64,000 nt of DNA, from positions 23,437,015 to 23,501,014 of the forward strand of contig AP025069.1 of NCBI GenBank assembly GCA_036186865.1, in the 5' to 3' direction. The notes beneath the pieces were generated by a model. That model was not told the DNA's origin. It did no database searches and saw only the letters and a program-made list of their open reading frames with translations. Position numbers and translations under genes: made by a program. The stretch is from Eustoma russellianum (Eukaryota; Streptophyta; Magnoliopsida; Gentianales; Gentianaceae). Positions 20,635 to 30,558 of this stretch are shown here, piece after piece. Position 1 is the stretch's first letter. Every line of letters starts with the position of its first letter.

Positions 20635-22143
20635 GTGCTGTCTTAGTAAGTAAGATACCTGCCAACGTGCTTTTTGATAGCGATGCAAGCCACTCTTTTG
20701 TGGCAAAGAGATTCACTAAGCACCTTGGTAATTTACCTGAGTGGTTAGAAACTCCATACTGTGTCCAAGCGGCCGGAGATCAGGTTATGGTCTCGCACCA
20801 GCAGTACCAGGATTGCGAGTTAGAGTTCGGAGGACAAATGTTCTCCACCACATTGATCCTTATCCAGATGTACAACTTCAATGTTATATTAGAAATGGAC
20901 TGGTTGGCCAAGTATCACGCCAACATTGACTGTCGATTGAAGCAAGTGACAGTCAAGAATGCTAAGATGAAAGAAGTGATGTTCCAAGGGGATGTAGAAC
21001 AAAAGAAAGTTCCCAAGAAGGCGTATATGATGGTTGCTCAAGCTTGCAAAGCCTTAAGGAAAGGTGTTGAGGGATTCCTAGTGTATGCAATGGATGTTAC
21101 TCAGGAAGTACCATCTATTGAGCAGATCCCAGTCGTCAACGAGTTTCTAGATGTGTTTCCGGAGGAACTGCCGGGAGTACAACCATTGAGGGAAGTCGAA
21201 TTCGAGATAAATCTGATCCCAGGAGCTGAACCCATTTCCAAAGCCCCTTATAGAATGACGCTGGCAGAATTGAGGGAGCTGAAAGAACAACTTAAGAATA
21301 ATTGGACAAGAAGTTTATCAACCCCAGTGTATCACCTTGGGGAGCAATTGTTTTATTTATGAAGATGAAGGATGGTAGCATGAGGCTTTGTATCGACTAT
21401 AAAATTACCATCTAGAATAAATACCCCTTTCCGCGAATTGAGGATCTGTTTGACCAGCTCAAGGGTGCCAAGATCTTATCCTAAAATTGACCTCTGATCA
21501 GGATATCATCAATTACGAGTGAAGGCTGAAGACATCGTAAAGACAGCCTTACGGACGAGATATGGCCACTATGAGTTCTTAGTGATGCCATTTGGGTTGA
21601 CAAATGCCCCTGCAGCCTTTGTGGACCTTATGAATGCCATCTTCCGAGAACAGTTGGATAGGTTTGTTGTGGTATTCATAGACGATATTCTGGTGTATTC
21701 TCCTTACGAGCAAACTCACACTGAACATCTGAGAATCGTTCTAGGCATTTTGAGGCAGAAACAACTTTATGCTAATTTTAGCAAGTGTGAGTTCTGGATA
21801 AGGAGTGTGGCTTTTCTAGGTCACGTGATATCAGAGGAAGGGATTGATGTGGATCCGAAAAAGGTGGAAGCTATCACGGAGTGGCATAGACCCACTAATG
21901 TCTTCGAAGTGCAAAGTTTCTTCGGTCTAGCGGGTTACCATATAAAGTTTGTCAAGGGATTCTCAACAATAGCAGTGCCCCTCAGTCGTCTTACTCAAAA
22001 GAAGTCCAAGTTTGAGTGGACGGCAGAATGTGGGAAAAGCTTCACGGAGCTTAAGAGGAGGTTAACCACAACTCCAGTATTAGCTCAACCCTCCAGAACT
22101 GATGGGTTTATGATTTATAGTGATACGTCCAAGAATGGTTTAG
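20635..22143 (+). pseudogene. pol: Inner Gypsy protease and reverse transcriptase
   Basis: Protease begins right after the candidate intron. The active-site triplet at 20676-20684 reads Asp-Ser-Asp instead of Asp-Ser-Gly, a G-to-A change that should abolish activity. The post-protease block FNVILEMDWLAKYHANID follows near 20878. RT begins with VEFEINLIPGAEPISKAP near 21200. A frameshift near 21300 and stops at about 21361-21485 damage fingers and palm. From 21519 RT is open and keeps YGHYEFLVMPFGLTNAPAAF and the catalytic FVVVFIDDILVYS near 21663. The RT thumb and start of RNase H run to IYSDTSKNGL at 22143, where a second candidate intron begins. Confidence 0.9.
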
Positions 22144-22213
22144 GTACGTAAATTGTAGCATAAGGTTACGATTTTTCATACCATTAGAATTTAGTCTAAT
22201 ACCTTACTTATAG
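22144..22213 (+). other. Candidate intron in RNase H of the inner Gypsy element
   Basis: The 70-nt segment starts with a consensus plant donor GTACGTAAAT and ends TTACTTATAG. It interrupts the RNase H motif between SKNGL and VLMQHEQ. Removal in phase 1 keeps the downstream frame (22214 to 22596). Reading through gives TAA at 22149-22151. The outer element has no insertion here (40420-40445). Confidence 0.65.
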
Positions 22214-24055
22214 TTTTTGTTTTGATGCAACACGAACAAGCTATCCCGTATGCCTCGAGACAGCTAAAGCCTTATGAGCAGAAGTATCCGATGCACGATG
22301 TTGAGCTTGCAGCAGTTGTGTTTGCCTTGAAGATCTGGCGGTATTATTCATATGGGGAAAAGTGCACGGTATTCACTGACAAAAAGAGCCTAAAGTACTT
22401 GTTCTCCCAGAAAGAATTGAACATGAGACAACGGAAATGGTTGGAACTGCTAAAAGACTATAATTTGACCATTCATTATCATCCAGGAAAGGCTAACAAA
22501 GTGGCTGATGCGTTAAGCAGGAAATCCACCCATGCACGACAATCACCGCTAGAAAGAGAAATGGAAGAATTTGGTTTAGATTTATTGACTCCATAGTGAA
22601 TGTCTTGGCGGAAATGTCCATCACCACGAGTTTGGTTGATCAGGTAAAAGAGTCTCAGCAGAATGATAAGAGCCTAAGTGAGATTGCAGAAAATATGAAG
22701 CATGATCAGGTTGAAGGATTTCAGGTTAATGAGGACGGGAGCGTATGGTTTGGAGGAAGACTGTGTGTCCCTGATGTAGACGACTTAAGGAAAGAAATTC
22801 TACAGGAGGCCCACAGCTCAATGTTATCGATACATCCTGGTAGCACCAAGATGTACAGAGATCTTAAACAGCACTATTGGTGGTCCGGAATGAAGAGGCA
22901 TATCGCGGAGTTCACGAGAGATGCCTGGTGTGCATGCAAGTTAAGGCTAAACACCAACAGCCTGGTTGTTTGTTGATGCCATTAGAGATTCCAGAATGGA
23001 AATGGGAGCACATCAAGATAGATTTCATAGCCAGTTTACCAAATACGAGAAGTGGATATGACATGATTTGGATCATTGTAGATCGATTAACCAAGTTTGC
23101 ACACTTTCTACATATCTCGAGCAAATCGTCTCCCGATAAGTTGGTAAATCTATGTATGGACAATATTGTCATTTTGCACGGTATTCTATTGAGTATAGTG
23201 TCCGACCGAGATCCATGGTTTACGTCTAAGTTTTGGACAACCTTTCAGAGAACCATGGATACGGAATTAAGGTTTAGTACAGCGTATCATCCCCAAACCG
23301 ATGGACAGTCTGAGCGGACTATCAGACCCTATAATACATGCTAAGGGCTTGTGTCCCAGTCTTCAAAGGAAGTTGGGATATGGTGAAATTAATTGAGTAC
23401 TCCTATAAGAACAATCACCATAGTGCAATTGATATGGCTCCCTTCGAAGCGTTGTGGACGGGAGTGAAGGTCACCTGTTTACAGGGATGAAGTTGGCGTG
23501 AGGACCATCACCGGACCTGAGTTACTCGAGAAGATGCTAGAAAAGGTGCAAATCATACGAGATAGGCTCAAGAGGGCTCAGGACCGCAACAAAAGTGTGG
23601 TGGATTCCAAGCCACGACCCTTGGAGTTTAATGTAGGTGAAAAGGTTTATTTAAGAGTATCACCTACGAAGGGTATTATGAGATTTGGAGTAAAAGGTAA
23701 GCTAAATTCCCGTTTTATTGGTTCATATGAAATACTGGAGAAAGCAGGAGCTTTAGCATATAAGTTGGCATTACCTCTGGTATTGGCACAAGTTCATAAC
23801 GTCTTTCACATATCACAGTTAAGGAAATACATGACGGATCTGAGCCATGTACTCGAAGCACAACCTTTGGAATTCAATGGTGATGTTACCTGTGAAGAGG
23901 TATCGGTGAGAATAATGGACCGAAAGGAACAAGTGTTGAGGAAGCGGGGGATTCCTTATGTGAAGGTTCAGTGGAGCAATCACACGGAATGGGAAACCAC
24001 GTGATAACTTGAAGAGCAGATGCAGGAAGAGCATCCTCACCTCTTCAACTAAGGT
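22214..24055 (+). pseudogene. pol: Inner Gypsy RNase H, integrase and chromodomain-like tail
   Basis: RNase H is read through IPYASRQLKPYEQKYP near 22245 and KVADALSRKS near 22500. Integrase follows: a degraded HHCC finger at 22820-22960 with a frameshift, then the DDE core with IKIDFIASLP near 23015, VSDRDPWFTSK near 23200 and the final Glu in GQSERTI near 23305. A stop at 23342 and further shifts interrupt the C-terminal half. The last frame, 23498-24004, has LRKYMTDLSHVLEA and the chromodomain-like DRKEQVLRKRGIPYVKVQWS. It ends where the conserved Trp of TTWE reads TGA, so the chromodomain, thought to steer integration into heterochromatin, is truncated. Confidence 0.88.
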
Positions 24056-24082
24056 ACGTAAGTTTCGAGAACGAAACTTTTT

Positions 24083-24096
24083 GTAAGGGGGTAGAA
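24083..24096 (+). promoter_or_regulatory. Polypurine tract of the inner Gypsy element
   Basis: GTAAGGGGGTAGAA directly precedes the 3' LTR start and should serve as plus-strand primer. Confidence 0.8.
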
Positions 24097-24882
24097 TGTC
24101 ATACCCCGTATTTTCCGAGTGCAACGTTAAATAATAAAGAGCAACTTAAAATACTATTTAATTAATTGTATATGTCAATAAGGCTTAGCTAAATAAATTC
24201 TAGGTGAGAAAATAATCAAAAAGCTAAAATTAAAAAAAGTAGGCTAAAATACCTAAAATCCCCCTCCCCGCTTAAATGATGGAGAGTTACAACATTTAGT
24301 AAAACTTCCTAGAAGAGAGGGAGGAGCGGTTAGAAGGAAAAAAAGAAGAAGAGTGGGAACAGCTGGAAGAAAGAAGAAGAGAAAAGATAAAGAGAAAAGA
24401 GAAAGAGAGAAAGGAAGAAGAAGAAACAGAAGAATCTGCGGTCAAGCTAGGTCCAATCTGTACTGACATTCTACCATACACTCATAAGACTATCTAGAAA
24501 CAATCGCAAGTAATCTTTCTATACGCTTTATGCAAATTTTGATTCAACAGGCCCTATGTTATTACATTAGAAAATTAGATCACACATTGGTTATCTTAAT
24601 GCGATTATGTTAAATGTTTTACTATATGTATTTGCTGTTGCTGATTGAGTCAAGTCATGTCCTTTGGGCCGAATTTTGAGAACACCTATGTTGTGCTTGA
24701 TTGTTGACAAACCTGCTCTTAAAATGTCGTCTTTGGTGTAAATAATGCTTTGTTATAATTGTCTTGCTTTCTAAAGGTTGCCTTAGATGATTTGAGATGA
24801 ATTGAGGAAGGATTGAAGGTTTAGATGATGTGTGCTGCAAGTAGGGTATAGGGTAGAAGATTGATGATACATCTGGAGATAT
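24097..24882 (+). repeat. 3' LTR of the inner Gypsy element, first part
   Basis: It starts TGTCATACCCCG and matches 16635-17400 closely. It is interrupted after GGAGATAT, where the Sirevirus element inserted. The rest continues at 33167. Confidence 0.9.
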
Positions 24883-25098
24883 TGTAGAGAAAAAGGGGTT
24901 TGAGTGATTTCAAAATGCATGATTTAAATAACGTTTTACAAAGAAATGCATGACATATTTTATGACATGACACGTTGTTGAATAAAACTTGCCTTGTATA
25001 GTTCATATATAATGTTGTCGTACTAACAAGCCATGAAGCTTTAAAGCTTATATCAAATGGCAAACATTTGTTGTGTTTGAACTATTTTCAGATGCCAT

Positions 25099-25166
25099 CA
25101 TTAATGAACTAAACTAGTTCATTAAGTGAAGTACTTAGTTAATTAAACTAAGTAGTTCATTAAAGG
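25099..25166. repeat. Two adjacent hairpin-forming palindromes in U3
   Basis: AATGAACTA-AA-CTAGTTCATT is followed by TACTTAGTTAATTAAACTAAGTA. Both are near-perfect inverted repeats and the arrangement is kept in every LTR of this family here (30331, 51718, 57145 and 60661). Confidence 0.85.
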
Positions 25167-25251
25167 AAGCCATATTTGGAAAAGGCACAAAGGCAACAAG
25201 TTGAAGAAAGAAAAGTTCTTCACCCCCCTTATATCACACGTTTTTAAATAA

Positions 25252-25254
<3 letters not shown>

Positions 25255-25286
<32 letters not shown>
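25255..25286. repeat. (TA)n microsatellite in 5' LTR
   Basis: About 16 TA units. The same position in the 3' LTR has expanded to about 37 units (30481-30555). Confidence 0.9.
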
Positions 25287-25288
<2 letters not shown>

Positions 25289-26148
25289 AAGGCACATAAA
25301 CATATATTCCAACGTACTACCGACACGTTATATATTTTACATACGTACGTTAAGGTCACACCACTATATTTAACTCATATTCTTGAGTATATTCAGGTCT
25401 TATATCATATGATATAAGTCATGGTGATGACAAATTCATTACGACACGTTAAAAGGTTCTAAACCGAAAATTATCGTATCGGGCAAATACCGAAACTTCG
25501 CCAACGTGTCACATAAATAGATGGCCAGCCCATACACTTCAAAAATGGCCAACAATTTCGTGGCTTACATGGTATATGCAGCCATAAAATCATTCCATGT
25601 TGGCACACACAAATCACCCTCAATTAAGGCCAAATTGTGGAAATTCCAATTTCAATTTTGACACATGTTTTGGGCGCCACTTTAAGATCAGCCTAAGTGC
25701 TGAATATTAAAGTTTAATTTATGTATATTATGTGTAACATAATATATATAACATGTGCAAAAAGTTGGAATTTAATTAGAGAAAAATCGGGTAATCGATA
25801 AACGTCGAAAATTCGGTTTTCGACGTATACGAGAAATGGAACATTTTTGGCATGGCATATAACATATATCTAGACACTCTTTACATATTTCATACATCTC
25901 AAAGTGTTCTAGAAAATTCAATTAAGGGCTGATTGGAATATACCATGTGTGTATAATTAAATGTGCACTATTGGCAAAAATAAATTTCAGCACATGCACA
26001 AATCATTTCACACGCCTAAACCAGCTATGTTGGAGCTTATGTGGAGCCTTGGTTGCAACTTGATTGGTCAAAGAATGAAGCATACAATGTTGGTGACAAA
26101 AAGAAAGGAGCTATACAAGGTAACATTTCAAAATTTGTCACATTCGTG

Positions 26149-26504
26149 ACACATGCTGAAAATTCGGCATGTGTAGTCTAGGCTGGCCGAATTCGTCACT
26201 TTATGAGGCATATTTTGTTATCTTGAATAATGTGGATTAATTGGAAGATAGTATGGAAGTGTTTTGAATTTTCTATGGAAACAAATAAGGTGATATTTTC
26301 AAATATCACACATGCTGAAAATTCAGCATGTGTGTAATTTATGATGGCCGAATTCCAGGCTGCATTGGTGACAAATTTTTATTCCAAAAATGATAAGAAT
26401 GTCTTGCACTAAATGGTGATTGATTTCTAGGATTAAATCAAAGTAAACTTGGCAATATTTTGAATCAAATGCAAATGTTACACATGCTGAAATTTCAGCA
26501 TGTG
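26149..26504. repeat. Three CACATGCTGA/TCAGCATGTG palindromes about 165 bases apart
   Basis: Copies lie at about 26149-26175, 26308-26332 and 26480-26504. Each is a 24-27 bp inverted repeat with arms CACATGCTGA and TCAGCATGTG around a short AT core, followed by a GGCCGA word 10-20 bases downstream. Flanks of the three copies also resemble one another, so they derive from a ~165-bp tandem repeat. All five near-complete LTRs of the family keep three copies. Confidence 0.85.
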
Positions 26505-27090
26505 CAAGAGATGTTAATGGCCGATTTTTTCATGCAAATTGGAGTTATTTGCCTAGCTAATTTTGTGGGATGATCTTATGACTTATGGTAATAAGTTTAT
26601 GGCTAATTGGCACATGCTTTTTGAGGTTTAATTTCAGATTTATCTAGTCATCAAGTGATGACAACATCTATCCAATCAATGAGTGCCAAGTAAGCAAGAG
26701 CTTAATGGTCATCCAATGAGGAGGTGCCAAGTAAGCAAGACAATGTCACAATGATGCAATACACTCTTTCAAGGACTTAGAAGATAATTTTCAAGAGGAA
26801 GAGCAAGGAAAAGGGGGCGACCAATCTTGGATAAAAAGGAAAGAAGGGAGAAAACAAAAGACAAGAACAAGAGTTGCAAATTCAAGATCAAAAACGTTTT
26901 ATACCTTCTTCCTTCTACATTTCTTTCTTTCTTCTCTCTAAAAGCCTGTTGTACTCATATTCATATACTTGAATAGGCTTCATATAGACCACCACATATT
27001 CTTTTCATTGTTGTAAAAGATTGATCAAGGTGTGATCAATCTTGCACTTGCAAGGTGGTGGTGTTCGTGTTCTTTGTATTCTCATACAAG

Positions 27091-27885
27091 GTTTGTAAAG
27101 GGTTGGAGTTGGTGTGTAACTGCATCAACCCTGTGGTAAGGTGTTCTTTTCGTTGTGTGATTAGTGCTAACCGAGGAAGGTGTCCTTGAAGACTGGAGTA
27201 GGTTGTTTATAACCGAACTAGTATAAAATTCCTTGTGTTATTTACTTTCAGCATTTACTTTCAGTTTTAGCACTGTTTATCGTTTTTAATCACGTTGGTA
27301 AAAATAGTAAACTTATTTCAAAAATCACGAAACTTTCCAGAGTCATAAACTTACGTCTTAAGGTTTTTTTGGCGCAAGTTTCAACCATTTTGGACAAGTA
27401 TAAGTCATTCAAATGTCCAAAGTTCCGAGACTAATGCAGTCTGATTTTTTGGCTTGCAAAGGTTGAGACTTTGATCTTATTTGACTAACTTCCCAAAAGC
27501 ATTTTTCAAAACTGTTTCAACCCAATTAAATAGAACTAATAAGGGGTTAGTATTTAAATTTTCAGAGCATTTGGAGTTACGGACAAATAGGAATTAATTT
27601 TTCAAATCAGACTACTGTTTCTGACTGATTTGCGCAATCTGACCACTGACAATTTTTCAAGGGGTTAGAGGTTTAATTTTGATCTGAAATTTTTGGAAGA
27701 TACTCAAAACATCTGAGGCTAAGTTTTCTCCAAATTTCAGAATTTTTGAAGACCTGCAACCTAGTTTTCAAAACGTTTTAAGACTAGTCTTGAAAACAGA
27801 AACTGTTTTCAGAAGTTGGGTTTTTGGTTTAAGACTATTTTAAAAACCACATTTTCCGCACCCACTATTCAACCCCCCCTTCTAG
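27091..27885 (+). other. Intron-like segment in U5 of the long Sirevirus LTR
   Basis: The segment begins GTTTGTAAAG after ATACAAG and ends CCCCCCCTTCTAG before TGGTGCC. It is 795 nt long. The short LTRs at 56932 and 60451 lack exactly the equivalent segment (ATACAAG joined to TGGTGCC). It has GT and AG ends and a strong pyrimidine tract before the AG. Equivalents in other long LTRs are 32377-33140 and 53721-54514. Confidence 0.55.
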
Positions 27886-27908
27886 TGGTGCCTTGCAGAT
27901 CCTACAAG

Positions 27909-27919
27909 TGGTATCAGAG
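27909..27919 (+). promoter_or_regulatory. Primer-binding site of the gag-only Sirevirus-like element
   Basis: TGGTATCAGAG lies two bases after the LTR end and is followed by TGCAGG. It matches the initiator-tRNA-Met type site over 11 bases, after which it diverges from the Gypsy sites. Confidence 0.8.
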
Positions 27920-27962
27920 TGCAGGAACACTCACAACAAAAGAATCCAACGATCTAAGCGAG

Positions 27963-29861
27963 ATGGCATCCACTAGCTGTAACACCATGCAAGAAGGAAT
28001 GTCAACCATAAGGCCTCCTCTCTTTGACGGTGAGTCTTTCATTCAATGGAAGTTAAGAATGAAACTTTTCCTTATGGCAATTGATATTGATCTTTGGTCA
28101 ATTATAGAAGATGGTCCATTTGTTCCATTAAAATTATCCACTGTAGATGGAGTCACACTAGAGGTCGTTAAGCCTAGACAAGAGTATACTAGTGATGATA
28201 AAAAGATATTGAGCATGAACGCTAGGGCTATGCAATTACTTCTAAATGGACTAAGTAAAAGTGAATCTAGCTATGTTTCAAATTGTTCTAGTGCTCAAGA
28301 AATGTGGAGTATTCTTGAAATGAAACACGAAGGCACTAGCCAAGTAAAAGAGTCCAAGATCAACATGCTTATGTCCACACTCGAGTCATTTAAATTATTG
28401 CCAAATGAATCTATCGTTGATATGGATCTTCGCTTGACTAACATTTACAATTCACTTGAGTCTCTTGGCAAAGCCTTTACTATGCAGGAAAAGGTACAAA
28501 AGGTCTTGCGAAGCCTTCCATCCGAGTGGGACCCTAAAGTAACGGCCATAGAAGAAAGCAAAGAAACTAAATCGATTAAGATGGAAGAATTAATTGGATC
28601 ACTAAAGGTATATGAAAACAAACTCACTTTAAGACATTCTGAGTCTATTTCCAAAAATAATAAGGCTATAGCATTTAAATCAAATGAATACGTCGTAGAT
28701 GATAGTGACATAGATTCCGATGATGAGGATTTAATCACGATGGCTAAAAGATTAAGAAAAATCTTGAGAAAATCGATTAAACATAAGTCTACCTCATGTA
28801 AGGATCATAAAAATAAAAATAATGAAATAAAGTGTTATGAATGTGGACAACCTGGACACTTGTCATATGATTGTCCAAACAAGGACAAACAAATGAATAA
28901 ATACCTTGACAAGGATCGGACAAAAACTAGACTCGTCTCAGAACCTAAACAAAGGAGAAGAGCCTTCAAAGCCTCCACTTGGAGTGACACATCCGACTCT
29001 GAGACTGATGATATGGAAGAACAAAAGGGACAAGTATGCTTTACATCTAAGGCATCAAATGAGGTATCTTCTGACTCTGATTCCGATTCTGAATGTTCAT
29101 ATGATGATTTATTTAGTCAATATTTAGAGTTCCATAAGTTCTCAAAGAATCTTGCAAAAGAAAAGAAGCGATTAATTGAAGACAAGAAATTGTTAGAATC
29201 TTCTAACAAAAATCTTGTGTCTCAATTAAACGATTCAAAAGAAGAGTCGTCCTGCATTATAATTTCATTGAAGTCTGAAATTTCATCATTGACATCCGAG
29301 AACACTGAACTGAAATCCGAGATTTCAAACTTGAAATCAAGGAATGCGGATGTAGAGAAAATGGTGAAACAATTTGACACGGGAACAAACATGCTAGATC
29401 GCATCATTTCTTCACAAAAGCATGATAGTGACAAAACCGAACTAGGATACGTTGAGCAAAGTGAGTAACTAAATAAACAAACAAAATTCATTCCATCAAA
29501 GAAAATGGATGCATCTAAGACATATATGGTATCTAAGAAGACGCCTAGACCTTCCCCTGTGACATCTCATCGTGCTTCATCTTCATATCATACGAGATAT
29601 AACCTTGCGTCGTACAAATATGAAAAGAGTCCATTAATGCATATGCAACACTCATATAGCTCACGCCCTGTGCATGCAAACCGAAATGCGTATCAAAAAC
29701 GAAAATCATACTATATGCATGATGGGATTCTTGGCCAAAGGCCAAACGCATCTGCCCCTAACATATATTATGTTGCGTTTTCATCACCTTCCTCACCTTT
29801 TGGAAGACCTAGAAAGGTCACCCAAATTTTGGTACCAAAAGGGATATTCTCAAAGGGTTGA
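27963..29861 (+). pseudogene. gag: Sirevirus-like gag with zinc knuckle and coiled coil, one internal stop
   Basis: The ATG at 27963 (MASTSCN) is preferred over an upstream in-frame ATG inside the LTR because the tandem units start gag at the matching codon. Residues 15-200 form the copia-type gag domain (PPLFDGESFIQWKLRMKLFL, ending in a VLRSLPSEWD-like block). A CCHC knuckle, CYECGQPGHLSYDC, lies at about residue 290. An acidic serine-rich stretch and a long heptad-rich coiled coil follow (EDKKLLESSNKNLVSQLNDS and onward). The open frame ends at TAA 29466-29468. The same frame reopens to 29861 with MHDGILGQRPNA and RKVTQ, so the stop is a recent lesion. No protease or pol follows; the frame ends with TGA just before the polypurine motifs. 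Confidence 0.88.
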
Positions 29862-29944
29862 ATAAAGAACCCTAAAACAATGCACTTTTAATATTATTCG
29901 AAATGCATGATTTTTTTTCTTTACATGCGCTTTTGATTGTCTTT

Positions 29945-30126
29945 CCAAAATAAAGAGGGAGAGAATGCATGATTTAATGGGGAGAGAGAAACTGATTGCA
30001 TAAATCAAGGGGGAGCGGATTTGAAATTTTAAATTCAAAATTTGAATTTATGCACGATTGAAGGGGGAGCGATAAGATTTAAATCATGAATGTAGGTTAT
30101 TTTGTAAATCATCAAAAGGGGGAGAT
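29945..30126 (+). promoter_or_regulatory. Five polypurine-tract motifs before the Sirevirus 3' LTR
   Basis: Purine blocks lie near 29949 (AAAATAAAGAGGGAGAGAA), 29978 (GGGGAGAGAGAAA), 30008 (AAGGGGGAGCGG), 30062 (GAAGGGGGAGCGAT) and 30114-30126 (AAAAGGGGGAGAT). The last one abuts the LTR. The same series appears at 60270-60450 and 63798-63976. Confidence 0.8.
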
Positions 30127-30476
30127 TGTAGAGAAAAAGGGATTTGAGTGATTTCAAAATGCATGATTTAAATAAAGTGTTACAAAGAAATGCATGATAT
30201 ATTTTATGACATGACAAGTTGTTGCATAAAACTTGCCTTATATAGTTCATATATAATGTTGTCGTACTAAGCTTTAAAGCTTACATCAAATGGCTAACAT
30301 TTGTTGTGTTTGAACTATTTTCAGGTGCCATCATTAATGAACTAAACTAGTTCATTAAGTGAAGTACTTAGTTAATTAAACTAAGTAGTTCATTAAAGGA
30401 AGCCATATTTGGAAAAGGCACAAAGGCAACAAGTTGAGAAAGGAAAGTTCTTCACCCCCCTTATATCACACTTTTT

Positions 30477-30558
<82 letters not shown>

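Larger units (their letters stand above)
24883..27906 (+). repeat. 5' LTR of the gag-only Sirevirus-like element
   Basis: It is 3,024 bases, from TGTAGAGAAAAAGG to GCAGATCCTACA. U3 carries two adjacent hairpin-forming palindromes (about 25099-25166), a (TA)n tract (25255-25286), the 20-bp perfect palindrome CTTATATCATATGATATAAG (25399-25418) and three copies of a CACATGCTGA...TCAGCATGTG palindrome. A TATA-like GGATAAAAAGG lies near 26826. The last ~0.8 kb has intron-like ends (27091-27885). Confidence 0.9.
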
